Assembly (NCBI GenBank): GCA_964530915.1 | Contig: CAZHCK010000005.1 | Coordinates: 1-56,677, forward strand | Direction: 5' to 3' | DNA length: 56,677 nucleotides | Origin: Cloacibacterium sp964530915 | Lineage (GTDB): Bacteria; Bacteroidota; Bacteroidia; Flavobacteriales; Weeksellaceae | Shown: positions 33,761 to 42,306 of the stretch, in pieces | How the letters are laid out: every line of letters starts with the position of its first letter | How positions within the stretch are numbered: position 1 is the stretch's first letter | Translations under genes and position numbers: made by a program | Notes under the pieces: model-generated | The model's database searches: none | What the model saw: only the letters and a program-made list of their open reading frames with translations | What the model was told of the DNA's origin: nothing

Positions 33761-34531
33761 ATGCTAAAAAACACCATCCACATCAAAGCGCTTTTAATTC
33801 CTCTCTTCATGCTCTCTGCCATGTGGTTAGGTTTCTTTTTACAACACATCGGTTTTGTAGAAAATTGTGAAGGCTCTCTTATTCCTCTGGTTCCAGAAGG
33901 CTTAAAAGGCGTAATATTCTCTCCACTCTTACACGGAAATTTAGAACATATCGCCAGTAATTCTGTACCGATTGCAGCATTGCTGTTCTTGCTTTATCAG
34001 TTTTATCCTAAATTGGCCAATCCTGTATTTTTTTACGGATGGATTGTTACGGGACTCGTAGTTTGGTTACTGCCACCCATGAATTTTTTCGGACAAGAAG
34101 CTACCTATACCTGCATCATCGGAGCGAGTGGAATTGTGTACATGCTTGCATTTTTCTTATTCTTCAGTGGAATTTTCAGAAAAGACAAAAAACTGCTTAC
34201 TGTTTCCCTTTTGGTTGCCTTGTATTACGGAAGTTTAATTTGGGGAATTTTTCCAGAAGAATTATTCTATCGATTAGATGAACCGAGCCGAATTTCTTGG
34301 CAAGCTCATCTTTCTGGAGCGGTAGTAGGCATTTCTCTAGCGCTTATTTTTAGAAAAAAACATCAAGAAAAAAAGAAAAAATTCATTTGGGAATTCCCGA
34401 ATTATTACAGCGAAAAAGACGATAAACTTTGGCAAGAATACATCGAAGGTCATCCTGAACATTTTCTAGAAATGCCACAGAAAAAGAAAGAAGAAATCTG
34501 GGAACATTTAGACGAAATCAGAAAAAAGTAA
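33761..34531 (+). CDS. Rhomboid-family intramembrane serine protease
   Basis: 256 residues from the ATG at 33761; a TTG at 33728 in the same frame is less likely. The rhomboid catalytic dyad is visible: Ser in IGASGIVYMLAF (GxSG) and His in AHLSGAVVGI. HGNLEHIASNSVP supplies the usual HxxxN region in TM2. About six membrane segments are present, and a charged cytoplasmic tail of ~55 residues (YYSEKDDKLWQEYIEGHPEH...) follows. Rhomboids cleave membrane proteins within or next to their transmembrane helix; the substrate is unknown. dprA follows after 24 bases. Confidence 0.9.
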   Translation: MLKNTIHIKALLIPLFMLSAMWLGFFLQHIGFVENCEGSLIPLVPEGLKGVIFSPLLHGNLEHIASNSVPIAALLFLLYQFYPKLANPVFFYGWIVTGLVVWLLPPMNFFGQEATYTCIIGASGIVYMLAFFLFFSGIFRKDKKLLTVSLLVALYYGSLIWGIFPEELFYRLDEPSRISWQAHLSGAVVGISLALIFRKKHQEKKKKFIWEFPNYYSEKDDKLWQEYIEGHPEHFLEMPQKKKEEIWEHLDEIRKK

Positions 34532-34544
34532 AGCGATTTTTTCT

Positions 34545-34552
34545 TATTTTTG
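34545..34552 (+). promoter_or_regulatory. Bacteroidota -7 box (TATTTTTG) for dprA
   Basis: TATTTTTG lies 3 bases before the dprA ATG at 34556, giving an almost leaderless transcript if used. It supports the ATG start over the upstream in-frame TTG at 34550. Confidence 0.4.
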
Positions 34553-34555
34553 AGA

Positions 34556-35659
34556 ATGTTACATGAAGAACATCTTTATTCCATAGCGTTACGCGCTACT
34601 CCGCTTATTGGCGATGTTAATTTTATGAGATTGGTAGAAATTACAGGTTCTGCCAAAGAAACTTGGCATCTTTCTAAGAAATTGCTGAAAGAAATTCCGG
34701 GAATTGGCTCAAAAATTACTCAAGAAATCGGCAACGAAACTTATTTGAAATTCGCAGAAAAGGAAATTGATTTCTGTCAAAAAAATAACATTAAAATTAA
34801 TCTTCGCCATTTAAAAGAATTGCCAAAATTACTTTCTAATTGTGATGACGCTCCTGCAATTCTTTACCAAAAAGGAAGTTTAGACGAAAGCTTAACCCCC
34901 ATTTCCATCGTAGGAACCAGAAACATGACGAGTTATGGCAAACATTTCATTGAAGAATTTCTAGAAATTTTAAAAAATAAAAAAGTGCTCATTGTTAGTG
35001 GTTTGGCACTCGGAACAGATGGTTGCGCTCATACAGAAGCCTTAAAAAACCAACTGAAAACAGCAGGAGTTTTAGCTCATGGTTTGCATCTTATTTATCC
35101 TTCTCAGCATAAAAAATTAGCCGCAGAAATTTTAGAACAAGATGGCGCTTTGCTCACCGAATTTAATTCTAGTGAAAAACCAGACCGAGAACATTTTCTG
35201 CAAAGAAACAGAATTGTGGCAGGATTTTCGCCTGTTACCATTGTGGTAGAAACGGCTTTTGGTGGCGGTTCTATGAGCACAGTAAGCTATGCCAATGATT
35301 ACAACCGAGAAGTTTTTGCCTTGCCTGGAAAAATCAATGATAAGTACAGCCAAGGTTGTAATTTGCTCATCGCACAGAATAAAGCCCGAATTTTACAAAA
35401 TTTTGAAGAAATATTAGACGAATTGCAATTGGGTAAAGAAAAAGAAAAGATAGGAAGCCTTTTTGCTGCGAGAGAAATTAAACTGAGCAAAGAGTTGCAA
35501 CCGATTTATGACGCGATTGCTTCTCAACCTCAAATTTCGTTAGATGACTTGAGCGAAAAACTAGACATTCCTCCTTATAAATTATTGCCCATTTTGCTTG
35601 ATTTTGAGTTAAAAGGATACATCAAAGCACTTTCCGGAAAGCAATATTCTATAATTTAA
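34556..35659 (+). CDS. dprA: DNA-processing protein DprA
   Basis: DprA protects incoming single-stranded DNA and loads RecA during natural transformation. The 367-residue protein has an N-terminal HhH-like region (LLKEIPGIGSKITQEIG), the Rossmann-like core (PISIVGTRNMTSYG, VSGLALGTDGCAHTEAL, FLQRNRIVAGFSP and ETAFGGGSMSTVSYAND), and a C-terminal winged-helix domain (LDIPPYKLLPILLDFELKGYI). All motifs appear intact. The start is the ATG at 34556. The other transformation gene nearby, yifB/comM, is broken 3 kb upstream. Confidence 0.95.
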   Translation: MLHEEHLYSIALRATPLIGDVNFMRLVEITGSAKETWHLSKKLLKEIPGIGSKITQEIGNETYLKFAEKEIDFCQKNNIKINLRHLKELPKLLSNCDDAPAILYQKGSLDESLTPISIVGTRNMTSYGKHFIEEFLEILKNKKVLIVSGLALGTDGCAHTEALKNQLKTAGVLAHGLHLIYPSQHKKLAAEILEQDGALLTEFNSSEKPDREHFLQRNRIVAGFSPVTIVVETAFGGGSMSTVSYANDYNREVFALPGKINDKYSQGCNLLIAQNKARILQNFEEILDELQLGKEKEKIGSLFAAREIKLSKELQPIYDAIASQPQISLDDLSEKLDIPPYKLLPILLDFELKGYIKALSGKQYSII

Positions 35660-35792
35660 AAATTCACAATTTTTTAATATTTCATTATTTTTCACATAAC
35701 ATCATGTTTTCCTTAACAGAAACATTATAATTATGAATTTAATAAAATTTTTAACATAATTTATATAATTTTCATTAAAGTCAAAATATTCC

Positions 35793-35822
35793 TTGTGAGA
35801 ATAGAAAAAAAAATTAAATTTG
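35793..35822 (+). promoter_or_regulatory. Bacteroidota promoter (TTG-N19-TAAATTTG) of gdhA
   Basis: TTG at 35793-35795 and TAAATTTG at 35815-35822 match both boxes with the consensus 19-base spacing, 22 bases before the gdhA ATG. Confidence 0.7.
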
Positions 35823-35844
35823 TCTTTAATAATTCATAACATCT

Positions 35845-37203
35845 ATGGAACAAAACACTATCGAACAAAAAATACAAGAGTTCGTTGCGAAAATTGAAGC
35901 AAAAAACCCAAATGAGCCAGAATTTCTTCAAGCGGTAAAAGAAGTAGCGGTTACAGTTATTCCTTTTATTGTAACCAAAGAAGAGTACAGAGGAATGAAG
36001 CTTCTAGAGAGAATGGCTGAACCTGAAAGAGTAATCATTTTCAGAGTTCCTTGGGTAGATGATAAAGGTGAAATTCAGGTAAATAGAGGTTTCAGAATTC
36101 AGATGAACTCTGCAATCGGACCATATAAAGGAGGAATTAGATTCCATCCTACAGTAAACTTATCCGTGCTTAAATTTTTAGCATTCGAACAAGTTTTCAA
36201 GAACTCATTAACTACTCTACCAATGGGTGGTGGGAAAGGAGGTTCTGACTTTGACCCAACAGGAAAATCAAACAACGAAATTATGCGTTTCTGCCAATCT
36301 TTCATGACGGAAATGTGTAAACATATCGGTCCAGAAACAGACGTTCCTGCAGGAGATATCGGAGTAGGTGCTAGAGAAATTGGTTACCTTTTCGGTCAAT
36401 ACAAGAGAATTAGAAATGAGTTTACCGGAGTTCTTACTGGTAAAGGTTTAGCATATGGTGGTTCATTAATCAGACCAGAAGCTACAGGTTATGGTGTAGT
36501 ATATTTTGGTGAACAAATGCTAAAAACAAAAGGTGAAGATTTCAAAGATAAAATCGTAACCGTTTCAGGTTTCGGAAACGTAGCTTGGGGAGTTATCAAA
36601 AAAATTGAACAATTGGGTGGAAAAGCAGTAACTATTTCTGGTCCTGATGGTTATGTTTATGATAAAGACGGTATTACTGGCGAAAAAATAGATTTCTTAT
36701 TAGAACTAAGAGCGTCTGGAAACAATAGAGCTGAAGATTATGTGAAGAAATTCCCTAGCGCAGAATTCCATGCTGGTAAGAGACCTTGGGAAGTGAAATG
36801 TGACGTGGCTATTCCTGCTGCTACACAAAACGAACTTCACCTAGAAGATGCTAAAAATTTAGTGGAAAACGGTTGTAGATGTGTAGTAGAAGCGGCAAAC
36901 ATGCCTTCTACTTTAGATGCTATCAACTATTTCTTAGATAATAAAGTATTATTCAGCCCAGGAAAAGCTTCTAACGCTGGTGGTGTAGCAACTTCTGGTC
37001 TAGAAATGACTCAAAACTCTATCAGATTAAACTGGAGTTCTGAAGAAGTAGACGCTAGACTAAAAGAAATTATGATTGGTATTCACAATGCTTGTAGAAA
37101 ATACGGTAAAGAAGAAGATGGATACGTAAACTATGTAAAAGGTGCTAATATTGCAGGTTTCGTAAAAGTAGCTGAAGCAATGCTTGCACAAGGTGTAGTA
37201 TAA
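35845..37203 (+). CDS. gdhA: Glutamate dehydrogenase, NADP-type
   Basis: Catalyses reductive amination of 2-oxoglutarate to glutamate. The 452 residues are the usual length of the hexameric small GDH. Visible motifs: KGGIRFHPTVNLSVLKFLAFEQ near 92 and PMGGGKGGSDFDPTGKS near 121 with the catalytic Lys, PAGDIGVGAREIGYLFGQY near 165, the Rossmann GFGNVAWG near 237, and AANMPST and GKASNAGGVATSG near 345-385. The N-terminal organisation suggests the NADP-dependent type. It has its own promoter and terminator. Confidence 0.96.
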   Translation: MEQNTIEQKIQEFVAKIEAKNPNEPEFLQAVKEVAVTVIPFIVTKEEYRGMKLLERMAEPERVIIFRVPWVDDKGEIQVNRGFRIQMNSAIGPYKGGIRFHPTVNLSVLKFLAFEQVFKNSLTTLPMGGGKGGSDFDPTGKSNNEIMRFCQSFMTEMCKHIGPETDVPAGDIGVGAREIGYLFGQYKRIRNEFTGVLTGKGLAYGGSLIRPEATGYGVVYFGEQMLKTKGEDFKDKIVTVSGFGNVAWGVIKKIEQLGGKAVTISGPDGYVYDKDGITGEKIDFLLELRASGNNRAEDYVKKFPSAEFHAGKRPWEVKCDVAIPAATQNELHLEDAKNLVENGCRCVVEAANMPSTLDAINYFLDNKVLFSPGKASNAGGVATSGLEMTQNSIRLNWSSEEVDARLKEIMIGIHNACRKYGKEEDGYVNYVKGANIAGFVKVAEAMLAQGVV

Positions 37204-37247
37204 ATAATTGATGATTTTTTCAAAATAAAGACCCGTAAAAACGGTAG

Positions 37248-37280
37248 AAAGTCTCGGATTTTATTCGAGACTTTTTTATT
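37248..37280 (+). terminator. Terminator of gdhA
   Basis: The stem AAAGTCTCG (37248-37256) / CGAGACTTT (37266-37274) is followed by TTTTTAT. It overlaps the 3' end of the convergent YkgJ-type gene. Confidence 0.8.
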
Positions 37281-37764
37281 TGGTAAGATTCTTCATCATT
37301 TTTTCTACAAACGTAAATGCAGCAGGACAAATTACCGTATTTTTCAGCATGAGGTTATTGATTTGATAAATCTTTTTTCTATCCGTATGAGGATATTCTC
37401 TGCAGGCTTTTGGTCTTACTTCGTAGATGGAACACGTGTTATCTTCATTCAGAAAAAAACAAGGTAAATTTTGCAGCACTTTGTCATTATCTTCGTCAAT
37501 TCTTAGAAATTTTGCTTCAAAATCTGCTGGTTTCATTCTGAGATGTTTAGCAATTCTTTCGATGTCTTTTTCAGTATACAGCGGACCTGTAGTTTTGCAA
37601 CAATTGGCACAAGCTAAACAATCTATATCCTCGAAAACCTCATCATGCACTTCTTGAACCACATAATCTAAATTTTTCGGCGGTTTTTTCTTGAGGTTTT
37701 CCAGAAATTTCTTGTGCTCTTTCTGCTTCTGTAAAGCTTGATTTTTATAAAATTCTAAATCCAT
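37276..37764 (-). CDS. YkgJ-family cysteine-cluster protein
   Basis: 162 residues with the CxxCxxCC-type cluster CLACANCCKTTGPLY (residues ~54-68) and later conserved Cys residues in LPCFFLNEDNTCSIYEVRPKACREYP (near 99-125) and VICPAAF. The set is thought to bind zinc or an iron-sulfur cluster. Function is not established. Its 3' end abuts the gdhA terminator. Confidence 0.88.
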   Translation of the reverse strand: MDLEFYKNQALQKQKEHKKFLENLKKKPPKNLDYVVQEVHDEVFEDIDCLACANCCKTTGPLYTEKDIERIAKHLRMKPADFEAKFLRIDEDNDKVLQNLPCFFLNEDNTCSIYEVRPKACREYPHTDRKKIYQINNLMLKNTVICPAAFTFVEKMMKNLTK

Positions 37765-37797
37765 AAAAGGAATGCTAATATTTTTTGAAATCTAAAT

Positions 37798-38730
37798 TTA
37801 TACTTTTTGATAGTCATTAATTTTATCCAAATCCAAAATCGTAGTCTTATTGTCGTCAGAAGAATGATACATCGGTAAAAATTTTGCGCCAAAGATAATT
37901 TCGGGAGTTATATAAGAGGTTCTTTGAACTACTGTATTGGCAAAAACTTCATCAAAAGCTTTTATCATAATGATTAATTCTATATCTGTATTTTTAAAAT
38001 CTTCTTCGGTGAATCCGTAAAAAGGAGACTCACTGTGGATTTTATGTACTACTGTCCAATTGAGACTAAAACTATTTATTTTAGGCAAAGTAGGTTCTAA
38101 TTGATAGAAACTGCTTACCATTTTTCCATCTATTTTTTCTTCAATGGCTGCGGTAATGGTAACTTCAGCTTCCGAAAGCATATTATTTTTAAAAGGAGCG
38201 GCTCTAAACATTATTGCCATTCCATCTTCATAAGGTGCTACTACAGCGATTTCGCTGAATTTTATAAATGCTCTTGGTCTAGAAAATCTTCCATAAAATA
38301 AACCAGTAGCAATGGCGAATCCCAATAATCCTAAAAATGCTTCGAATGTAGCCACAAAACTTGCTAAAGCACCAACTGGAGCTATTCTACCATAACCTAC
38401 TGTAGTAAAAGTTTGAGCACTGAAGAAAAATACATCTACAAACTCCTGAAAAGGCGAACTTTTATCAATTCCTGTGAGATGTTCTATTCCTATCGCATAA
38501 TAAATAGACGCAAAAAATAAATTTGCAATAATGTAAGAAATAACTAAAATGCCAATAAATTTAAATCTTGGTAATAATAAAAACGTATGATACCAACTGT
38601 AACGATCAAAAATATTAATCCCTATTCTTTTTACATTATATTGCCCATCTTTATTGGTAAATCTTCCAGAAGCAATGGCAGAAAAACCACTATCTTTTTC
38701 CTCTTTGATTTTTAAATTTCGTATTCCCAT
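37798..38730 (-). CDS. Inward-rectifier-type K+ channel (KirBac-like)
   Basis: 310 residues. Two membrane helices (FIGILVISYIIANLFFASIYY near 54 and FVATFEAFLGLLGFAIATGLF near 124) flank a pore loop FSAQTFTTVGYGRIAPVG containing the GYG-type selectivity filter (TVGYG). After TM2, FYGRFSRPRAFIKFSEIAVVAPYEDG begins the Kir cytoplasmic beta-domain, with SPFYGFTEEDF and later strands present. KirBac channels pass K+ inwardly and are gated by ligands such as lipids. It is divergent from the hemoglobin gene. Confidence 0.93.
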   Translation of the reverse strand: MGIRNLKIKEEKDSGFSAIASGRFTNKDGQYNVKRIGINIFDRYSWYHTFLLLPRFKFIGILVISYIIANLFFASIYYAIGIEHLTGIDKSSPFQEFVDVFFFSAQTFTTVGYGRIAPVGALASFVATFEAFLGLLGFAIATGLFYGRFSRPRAFIKFSEIAVVAPYEDGMAIMFRAAPFKNNMLSEAEVTITAAIEEKIDGKMVSSFYQLEPTLPKINSFSLNWTVVHKIHSESPFYGFTEEDFKNTDIELIIMIKAFDEVFANTVVQRTSYITPEIIFGAKFLPMYHSSDDNKTTILDLDKINDYQKV

Positions 38731-38765
38731 AACACAAATGTAAAAAAAGTTAAAATTATTTAATT

Positions 38766-38781
38766 AAGATAAATTTATCTT
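38766..38781. promoter_or_regulatory. 16-bp palindrome, operator candidate for the hemoglobin gene
   Basis: AAGATAAATTTATCTT is a perfect palindrome whose last base is the first of the hemoglobin -7 box. The arms AAGAT...ATCTT resemble NsrR-type (Rrf2 family) nitric-oxide-responsive sites (AAGATG.../...CATCTT). Binding at this place would block RNA polymerase. Confidence 0.5.
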
Positions 38782-38788
38782 ATTTTTG
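38781..38788 (+). promoter_or_regulatory. Bacteroidota -7 box (TATTTTTG) for the hemoglobin gene
   Basis: TATTTTTG ends 4 bases before the ATG at 38793. Confidence 0.55.
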
Positions 38789-38792
38789 TAAA

Positions 38793-39179
38793 ATGAAAGA
38801 CATTACCACCACTCAAGATATAGAATTACTCGTCAATACTTTTTACGAAAGCGTTCGAGAATCAGAAATCGGGTTTTTCTTTGAAGAAATCGCCAAAGTA
38901 AATTGGGAAAAACATTTGCCCAAAATGTATATTTTCTGGCAAGCTTTGTTATTTGCTGATGTAAAATTTGACGGAAATCCTATGGGTGCACACTTCCCTA
39001 TCAACGAGAAAATGGCGATGGAAAAACACCATTTTGAGACGTGGTTGAGACTTTGGAAATCTACTGTAGACCAATTATTCTCTGGCGAAATCGCAGAATC
39101 TGCAAAATCTAAAGCCGAAAATATTGCCAGTTTAATGGCTTATAAAATGGAAATGGATACCAAACTGAGAAAACTATAA
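38793..39179 (+). CDS. Group III truncated hemoglobin
   Basis: 128 residues, the size of a trHb3. The sequence follows the group pattern: LVNTFYESVRESEIGFFF, then WEKHLPKMYIFWQALLF and GNPMGAHFPINEKMAMEKHHFETWLRLWKSTVDQLF, where the His of HHFETW corresponds to the proximal ligand. Such proteins bind O2 or NO and are linked to NO/nitrosative or oxidative stress, although the physiological role of group III is uncertain. The promoter carries a palindrome. Its 3' end overlaps the convergent DUF6122 gene by 6 bases. Confidence 0.93.
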   Translation: MKDITTTQDIELLVNTFYESVRESEIGFFFEEIAKVNWEKHLPKMYIFWQALLFADVKFDGNPMGAHFPINEKMAMEKHHFETWLRLWKSTVDQLFSGEIAESAKSKAENIASLMAYKMEMDTKLRKL

Positions 39180-39512
39180 TTTCATTAACCATCTCCAGAA
39201 ATAGAAATCTTGAAAATCTGTAAACATATGAAATAGCAATCCTATTGCTATGATTCTGTAGTTTCCTCGCAGAAATAAAACGCCTAAAAAGTATAAAAAA
39301 ATCATAGGATAAGTATGCAAAGGATGAAAACCAATGCTGCATCTTCCCTCTTGGAAAATTGGCGTAGCTAAAAGATGATCCACATCTACCAACATGGTGG
39401 CTAACATAATGAAATAAGCCTTTTTCCAATTTTCTCTAAAGAAAACAAGCGCTATAAACACTGGAAATATCAAGTGTAAAAAATAATGTGTTATGATTTT
39501 TGCAATTTCCAA
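39174..39512 (-). CDS. DUF6122-family membrane protein
   Basis: 112 residues with about four hydrophobic helices (IITHYFLHLIFPVFIALVFF, AYFIMLATMLVDVDHLLA, MIFLYFLGVLFL, IIAIGLLFHMFTDF). The conserved pattern TMLVDVDHL, FHPLHTYP and HMFTDFQDFYFWR suggests a metal-binding DxDH/H cluster at the membrane; this resembles DUF6122 and, more distantly, LexA-binding inner-membrane hydrolases. It ends 3 bases before the AlkD-like gene's end region on the same strand and overlaps the hemoglobin gene 3' end. Confidence 0.8.
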   Translation of the reverse strand: MEIAKIITHYFLHLIFPVFIALVFFRENWKKAYFIMLATMLVDVDHLLATPIFQEGRCSIGFHPLHTYPMIFLYFLGVLFLRGNYRIIAIGLLFHMFTDFQDFYFWRWLMKL

Positions 39513-39515
39513 AGT

Positions 39516-40232
39516 TTAAATTCTTCCTTTTAAAAAGTCTTGGCGTAAATCTTCATCTAGTTTTTCAATCGCATAACGAAGTGAAGTTCTGGGCATATTT
39601 TGGTAATGAGTTTTCAAGAAATTCAATAATTTTTCTTCATCTTTTTTGCCCATTTCTCTTAGCAGCCAACCGTTTGCTTTGTGCATCAAATCATGCGAAT
39701 GATTCAAATTATTCAGCGCCAATTCTATGGTTAAATCATGACTCCCTTTTTTGATGTGGTACATCGTAGCTACAATTGCGATGCGTTTTTCCCACATATT
39801 TTCAGAATTCGATAACTTTTTCAAGATTTCATCTTTCTGATTTTCAAAGCAATATCTTCCTAATAATTTATAACAAGATAAATCTACCAAGTCCCAATTG
39901 TTGATATATTTTGTATTTTTTAGATAAAAATCAACGAGAATTTTCTTCTCATTTTCGTCTTTAGATTTTTCAAATTTTGTTACTAAAATCAACAGCGCCA
40001 CTAATCTCATCTCATGAAATTCTGATTTCAAAATTTCTTGAATATCTTCTAAAGTGGCTTTTTGCCAATATTCCTTTACCAACTTTCTAGAATCTGGAAC
40101 AACTACACCAATGAATTGGTCACCTTCTGCATATTGCCCTTTTCCCGTTTTAAAAAAATACGGCAAAAAATCTCTCTTTTCCGGTGTAGAAAGAAATTGT
40201 AAGGCTTCAAGGATTTGGTTGTGGAATGTCAT
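39516..40232 (-). CDS. AlkD-like DNA alkylation repair protein
   Basis: 238 residues built of HEAT-like helical repeats. The family segment INNWDLVDLSCYKLLGRYCF (residues ~111-130) contains the Trp and Asp that in AlkD cradle and excise alkylated bases; ESRK and KANGWLLREMGKKDEEKLLNFLKTH are further conserved pieces. AlkD removes N3- and N7-alkylpurines without flipping the base. It is followed by the DUF6122 gene 3 bases later, in the same operon. Confidence 0.9.
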   Translation of the reverse strand: MTFHNQILEALQFLSTPEKRDFLPYFFKTGKGQYAEGDQFIGVVVPDSRKLVKEYWQKATLEDIQEILKSEFHEMRLVALLILVTKFEKSKDENEKKILVDFYLKNTKYINNWDLVDLSCYKLLGRYCFENQKDEILKKLSNSENMWEKRIAIVATMYHIKKGSHDLTIELALNNLNHSHDLMHKANGWLLREMGKKDEEKLLNFLKTHYQNMPRTSLRYAIEKLDEDLRQDFLKGRI

Positions 40233-40233
40233 T

Positions 40234-40890
40234 TTATTTAAATGCGTCTTTATGGTGGACTAATCTTACAAAAAATAAATCAAGACCATTCTTGAAAATG
40301 TAAAGCCAAGAACCATCTGGTAAAACTTTTTCTTTAAAATCTAAGTCAGGGACAAATACAATAGAAAATTTTTCTACAGAGAGCATTAAATCTTGAAAAC
40401 TTGTCACTAGAATAGCTGAATTGTCTAACTTTCCATTTCCACTTTTTTCTATGGTTTTAATTAGAAGCTGATATTGATTATAATGAAAATCGCTTTTTTC
40501 TTGGTCACTTTTAGCTTTATACAAATCTGACAAACAAAGTAAAAGCTCTTTATTTAATGGATTTTGTTCATAGAGAGGTAAAGCGTCTAGTAAAATTTTC
40601 TCTGCAAATTTCTTTGAAATTCTTTTATGTGCGAATTTTGAAATTTTACCAGATTTTTGATTAAATGTTAATCTGTCATATCCATAATCTACATAATTAT
40701 TCCCGTAATAAATATAATTAAGTTGTTCTTGAGAAAGTGTTTCTGGAGCAGTTTTGAAAATTTCTAAATATTCATAATAATATTTTTGAGGATTTTCGGT
40801 GACATTTTTCTTTATTTCCTCAATATTAACTTGAGAAAAAACAATGCTATGTAAACACAAAAAAATAAAAGTGAATAGCGCTTTTTTCAT
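40234..40890 (-). CDS. Secreted protein of unknown function
   Basis: 218-residue precursor with a signal peptide (MKKALFTFIFLCLHSIVFSQ). The mature part is helical-looking with repeated charged segments (EEIKKNVTENPQKYYYEYLEIF, NPLNKELLLCLSDLYKAKSDQEKSDFHYNQY), which suggests TPR-like helical pairs, though no repeat is clear enough to name. It ends 1 base before the start region of the AlkD-like gene, so it heads a three-gene operon. Confidence 0.7.
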   Translation of the reverse strand: MKKALFTFIFLCLHSIVFSQVNIEEIKKNVTENPQKYYYEYLEIFKTAPETLSQEQLNYIYYGNNYVDYGYDRLTFNQKSGKISKFAHKRISKKFAEKILLDALPLYEQNPLNKELLLCLSDLYKAKSDQEKSDFHYNQYQLLIKTIEKSGNGKLDNSAILVTSFQDLMLSVEKFSIVFVPDLDFKEKVLPDGSWLYIFKNGLDLFFVRLVHHKDAFK

Positions 40891-40970
40891 AAATTACTAT
40901 TTAGATGCTTTGACTTCGTCGAATCAAAAGATTTCAGCATGACAAAGTGTGCAAAAATCTAATTTAAAAA

Positions 40971-41048
40971 TTTAAACACAGAGAAACAGAGCTTGTTTCA
41001 CAGAGTTCACAGTATGCTCTGTGTTTTCGCTGTGCCTCTGTGTTTAAA
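40971..41048. repeat. Long inverted repeat at the hflX 3' end
   Basis: TTTAAACACAGAG (40971-40983) and CTCTGTGTTTAAA (41036-41048) are perfectly complementary, with a partial inner pairing of AACAGAGC with GCTCTGT. The right arm includes the hflX stop codon. It probably ends the hflX transcript or is an intergenic repeat unit. Confidence 0.6.
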
Positions 41049-42258
41049 CAACTTCCTCATCCTCAAAATATTCAAACAAGAAATCATTATATGGAAATCT
41101 TGAAATATGAATTTTATGAACCTCATCGTAAATCAATTTCTTCATTTCCGGGAAATTTTCTTTAGATAAAGCCGAAATGAAAACGGTAGGATATTTAGAT
41201 TTTGCCATCCATGTTTTTTTCCATTCTTCCAGAGAAATATTCTTTTTGGTAGCAGGCGTTAAATCATCTTCGTCTTTTTTCTCATAAGCAAAAGCATCTA
41301 TTTTATTGAAAACCATAATCATAGGTTTCTGATGTGCATTAATCTCCATGAGAATTTGATTCACAGAATCGATATGATCTTCGAAACTTTCGTGAGAAAT
41401 ATCTACTACATGAATGAGTAAATCAGCCTCGCGAACTTCGTCAAGCGTAGATTTGAAAGATTCTACCAACTGAGTCGGCAATTTTCTGATGAAACCAACC
41501 GTATCTGTCAATAAAAATGGTAAATTTCCAATCACCACTTTACGAACAGTAGTATCTAGCGTTGCAAAAAGTTTATTTTCTGCAAAAACTTCAGATTTAG
41601 AAAGCGCATTCATCAAGGTAGATTTTCCTACGTTCGTATATCCTACCAATGCAACTCTCACTACTTTTCCACGATTATTTCGTTGGGTTGCCATTTGTTT
41701 ATCAATGGTTTTCAACTTTTCTTTTAGAAGCGTTATTCTATCACGAATAATACGTCTATCGGTTTCGATTTCGGTTTCACCAGGACCACGCATTCCGATT
41801 CCTCCTTTTTGACGTTCTAAGTGCGTCCACATTCTGGTTAATCTTGGTAAAAGATATTGATATTGAGCGAGTTCTACTTGCGTTCTTGCGTAAGAAGTTT
41901 GAGCTCTTTGTGCAAAAATATCGAGGATAAGATTGGTTCTGTCAAGGATTTTCACTTCCATTTCACGCTCCAAATTTTTCAATTGAGAAGGAGAAAGTTC
42001 GTCATCAAAAATAACGGTTCCTATTTCGTTTTCTTTTACAAAATTTTTGATTTCTTCTGCTTTTCCGCTTCCTACAAAGGTTCTAGAATCTGGTTGAGAT
42101 AATTTTTGCGTAAAGCGTTTTTCTACAGTTGCACCTGCAGTATAGGCAAGAAATTCTAACTCATCGAGGTATTCGGTAAGTTTTTCTTCGTCTTGATGCT
42201 GTGTAATTAAGCCTACTAAAACGGCTTTTTCGTATTGATGTTCTTTTTTTTCGAGCAT
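41044..42258 (-). CDS. hflX: GTPase HflX
   Basis: HflX binds ribosomes, splits stalled 70S particles in stress and is a GTPase. The 404 residues carry an N-terminal HflX domain (residues 1-~190, including GSGKAEEIK, DDELSPSQLKNLE, GPGETEIETDRR) and a GTPase domain with G1 GYTNVGKST (near 206), G3 DTVGF, G4 NKID, and a C-terminal helical tail. A Bacteroidota -7 box lies 26 bases upstream. Confidence 0.96.
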   Translation of the reverse strand: MLEKKEHQYEKAVLVGLITQHQDEEKLTEYLDELEFLAYTAGATVEKRFTQKLSQPDSRTFVGSGKAEEIKNFVKENEIGTVIFDDELSPSQLKNLEREMEVKILDRTNLILDIFAQRAQTSYARTQVELAQYQYLLPRLTRMWTHLERQKGGIGMRGPGETEIETDRRIIRDRITLLKEKLKTIDKQMATQRNNRGKVVRVALVGYTNVGKSTLMNALSKSEVFAENKLFATLDTTVRKVVIGNLPFLLTDTVGFIRKLPTQLVESFKSTLDEVREADLLIHVVDISHESFEDHIDSVNQILMEINAHQKPMIMVFNKIDAFAYEKKDEDDLTPATKKNISLEEWKKTWMAKSKYPTVFISALSKENFPEMKKLIYDEVHKIHISRFPYNDFLFEYFEDEEVV

Positions 42259-42283
42259 AAGGTTTACTGACTACATTATTTTA

Positions 42284-42291
42284 CAAAGGTA
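42284..42291 (-). promoter_or_regulatory. Bacteroidota -7 box (TACCTTTG) for hflX
   Basis: TACCTTTG on the minus strand, 25 bases before the hflX start. Confidence 0.5.
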
Positions 42292-42306
42292 ATATATATT
42301 CACCTA

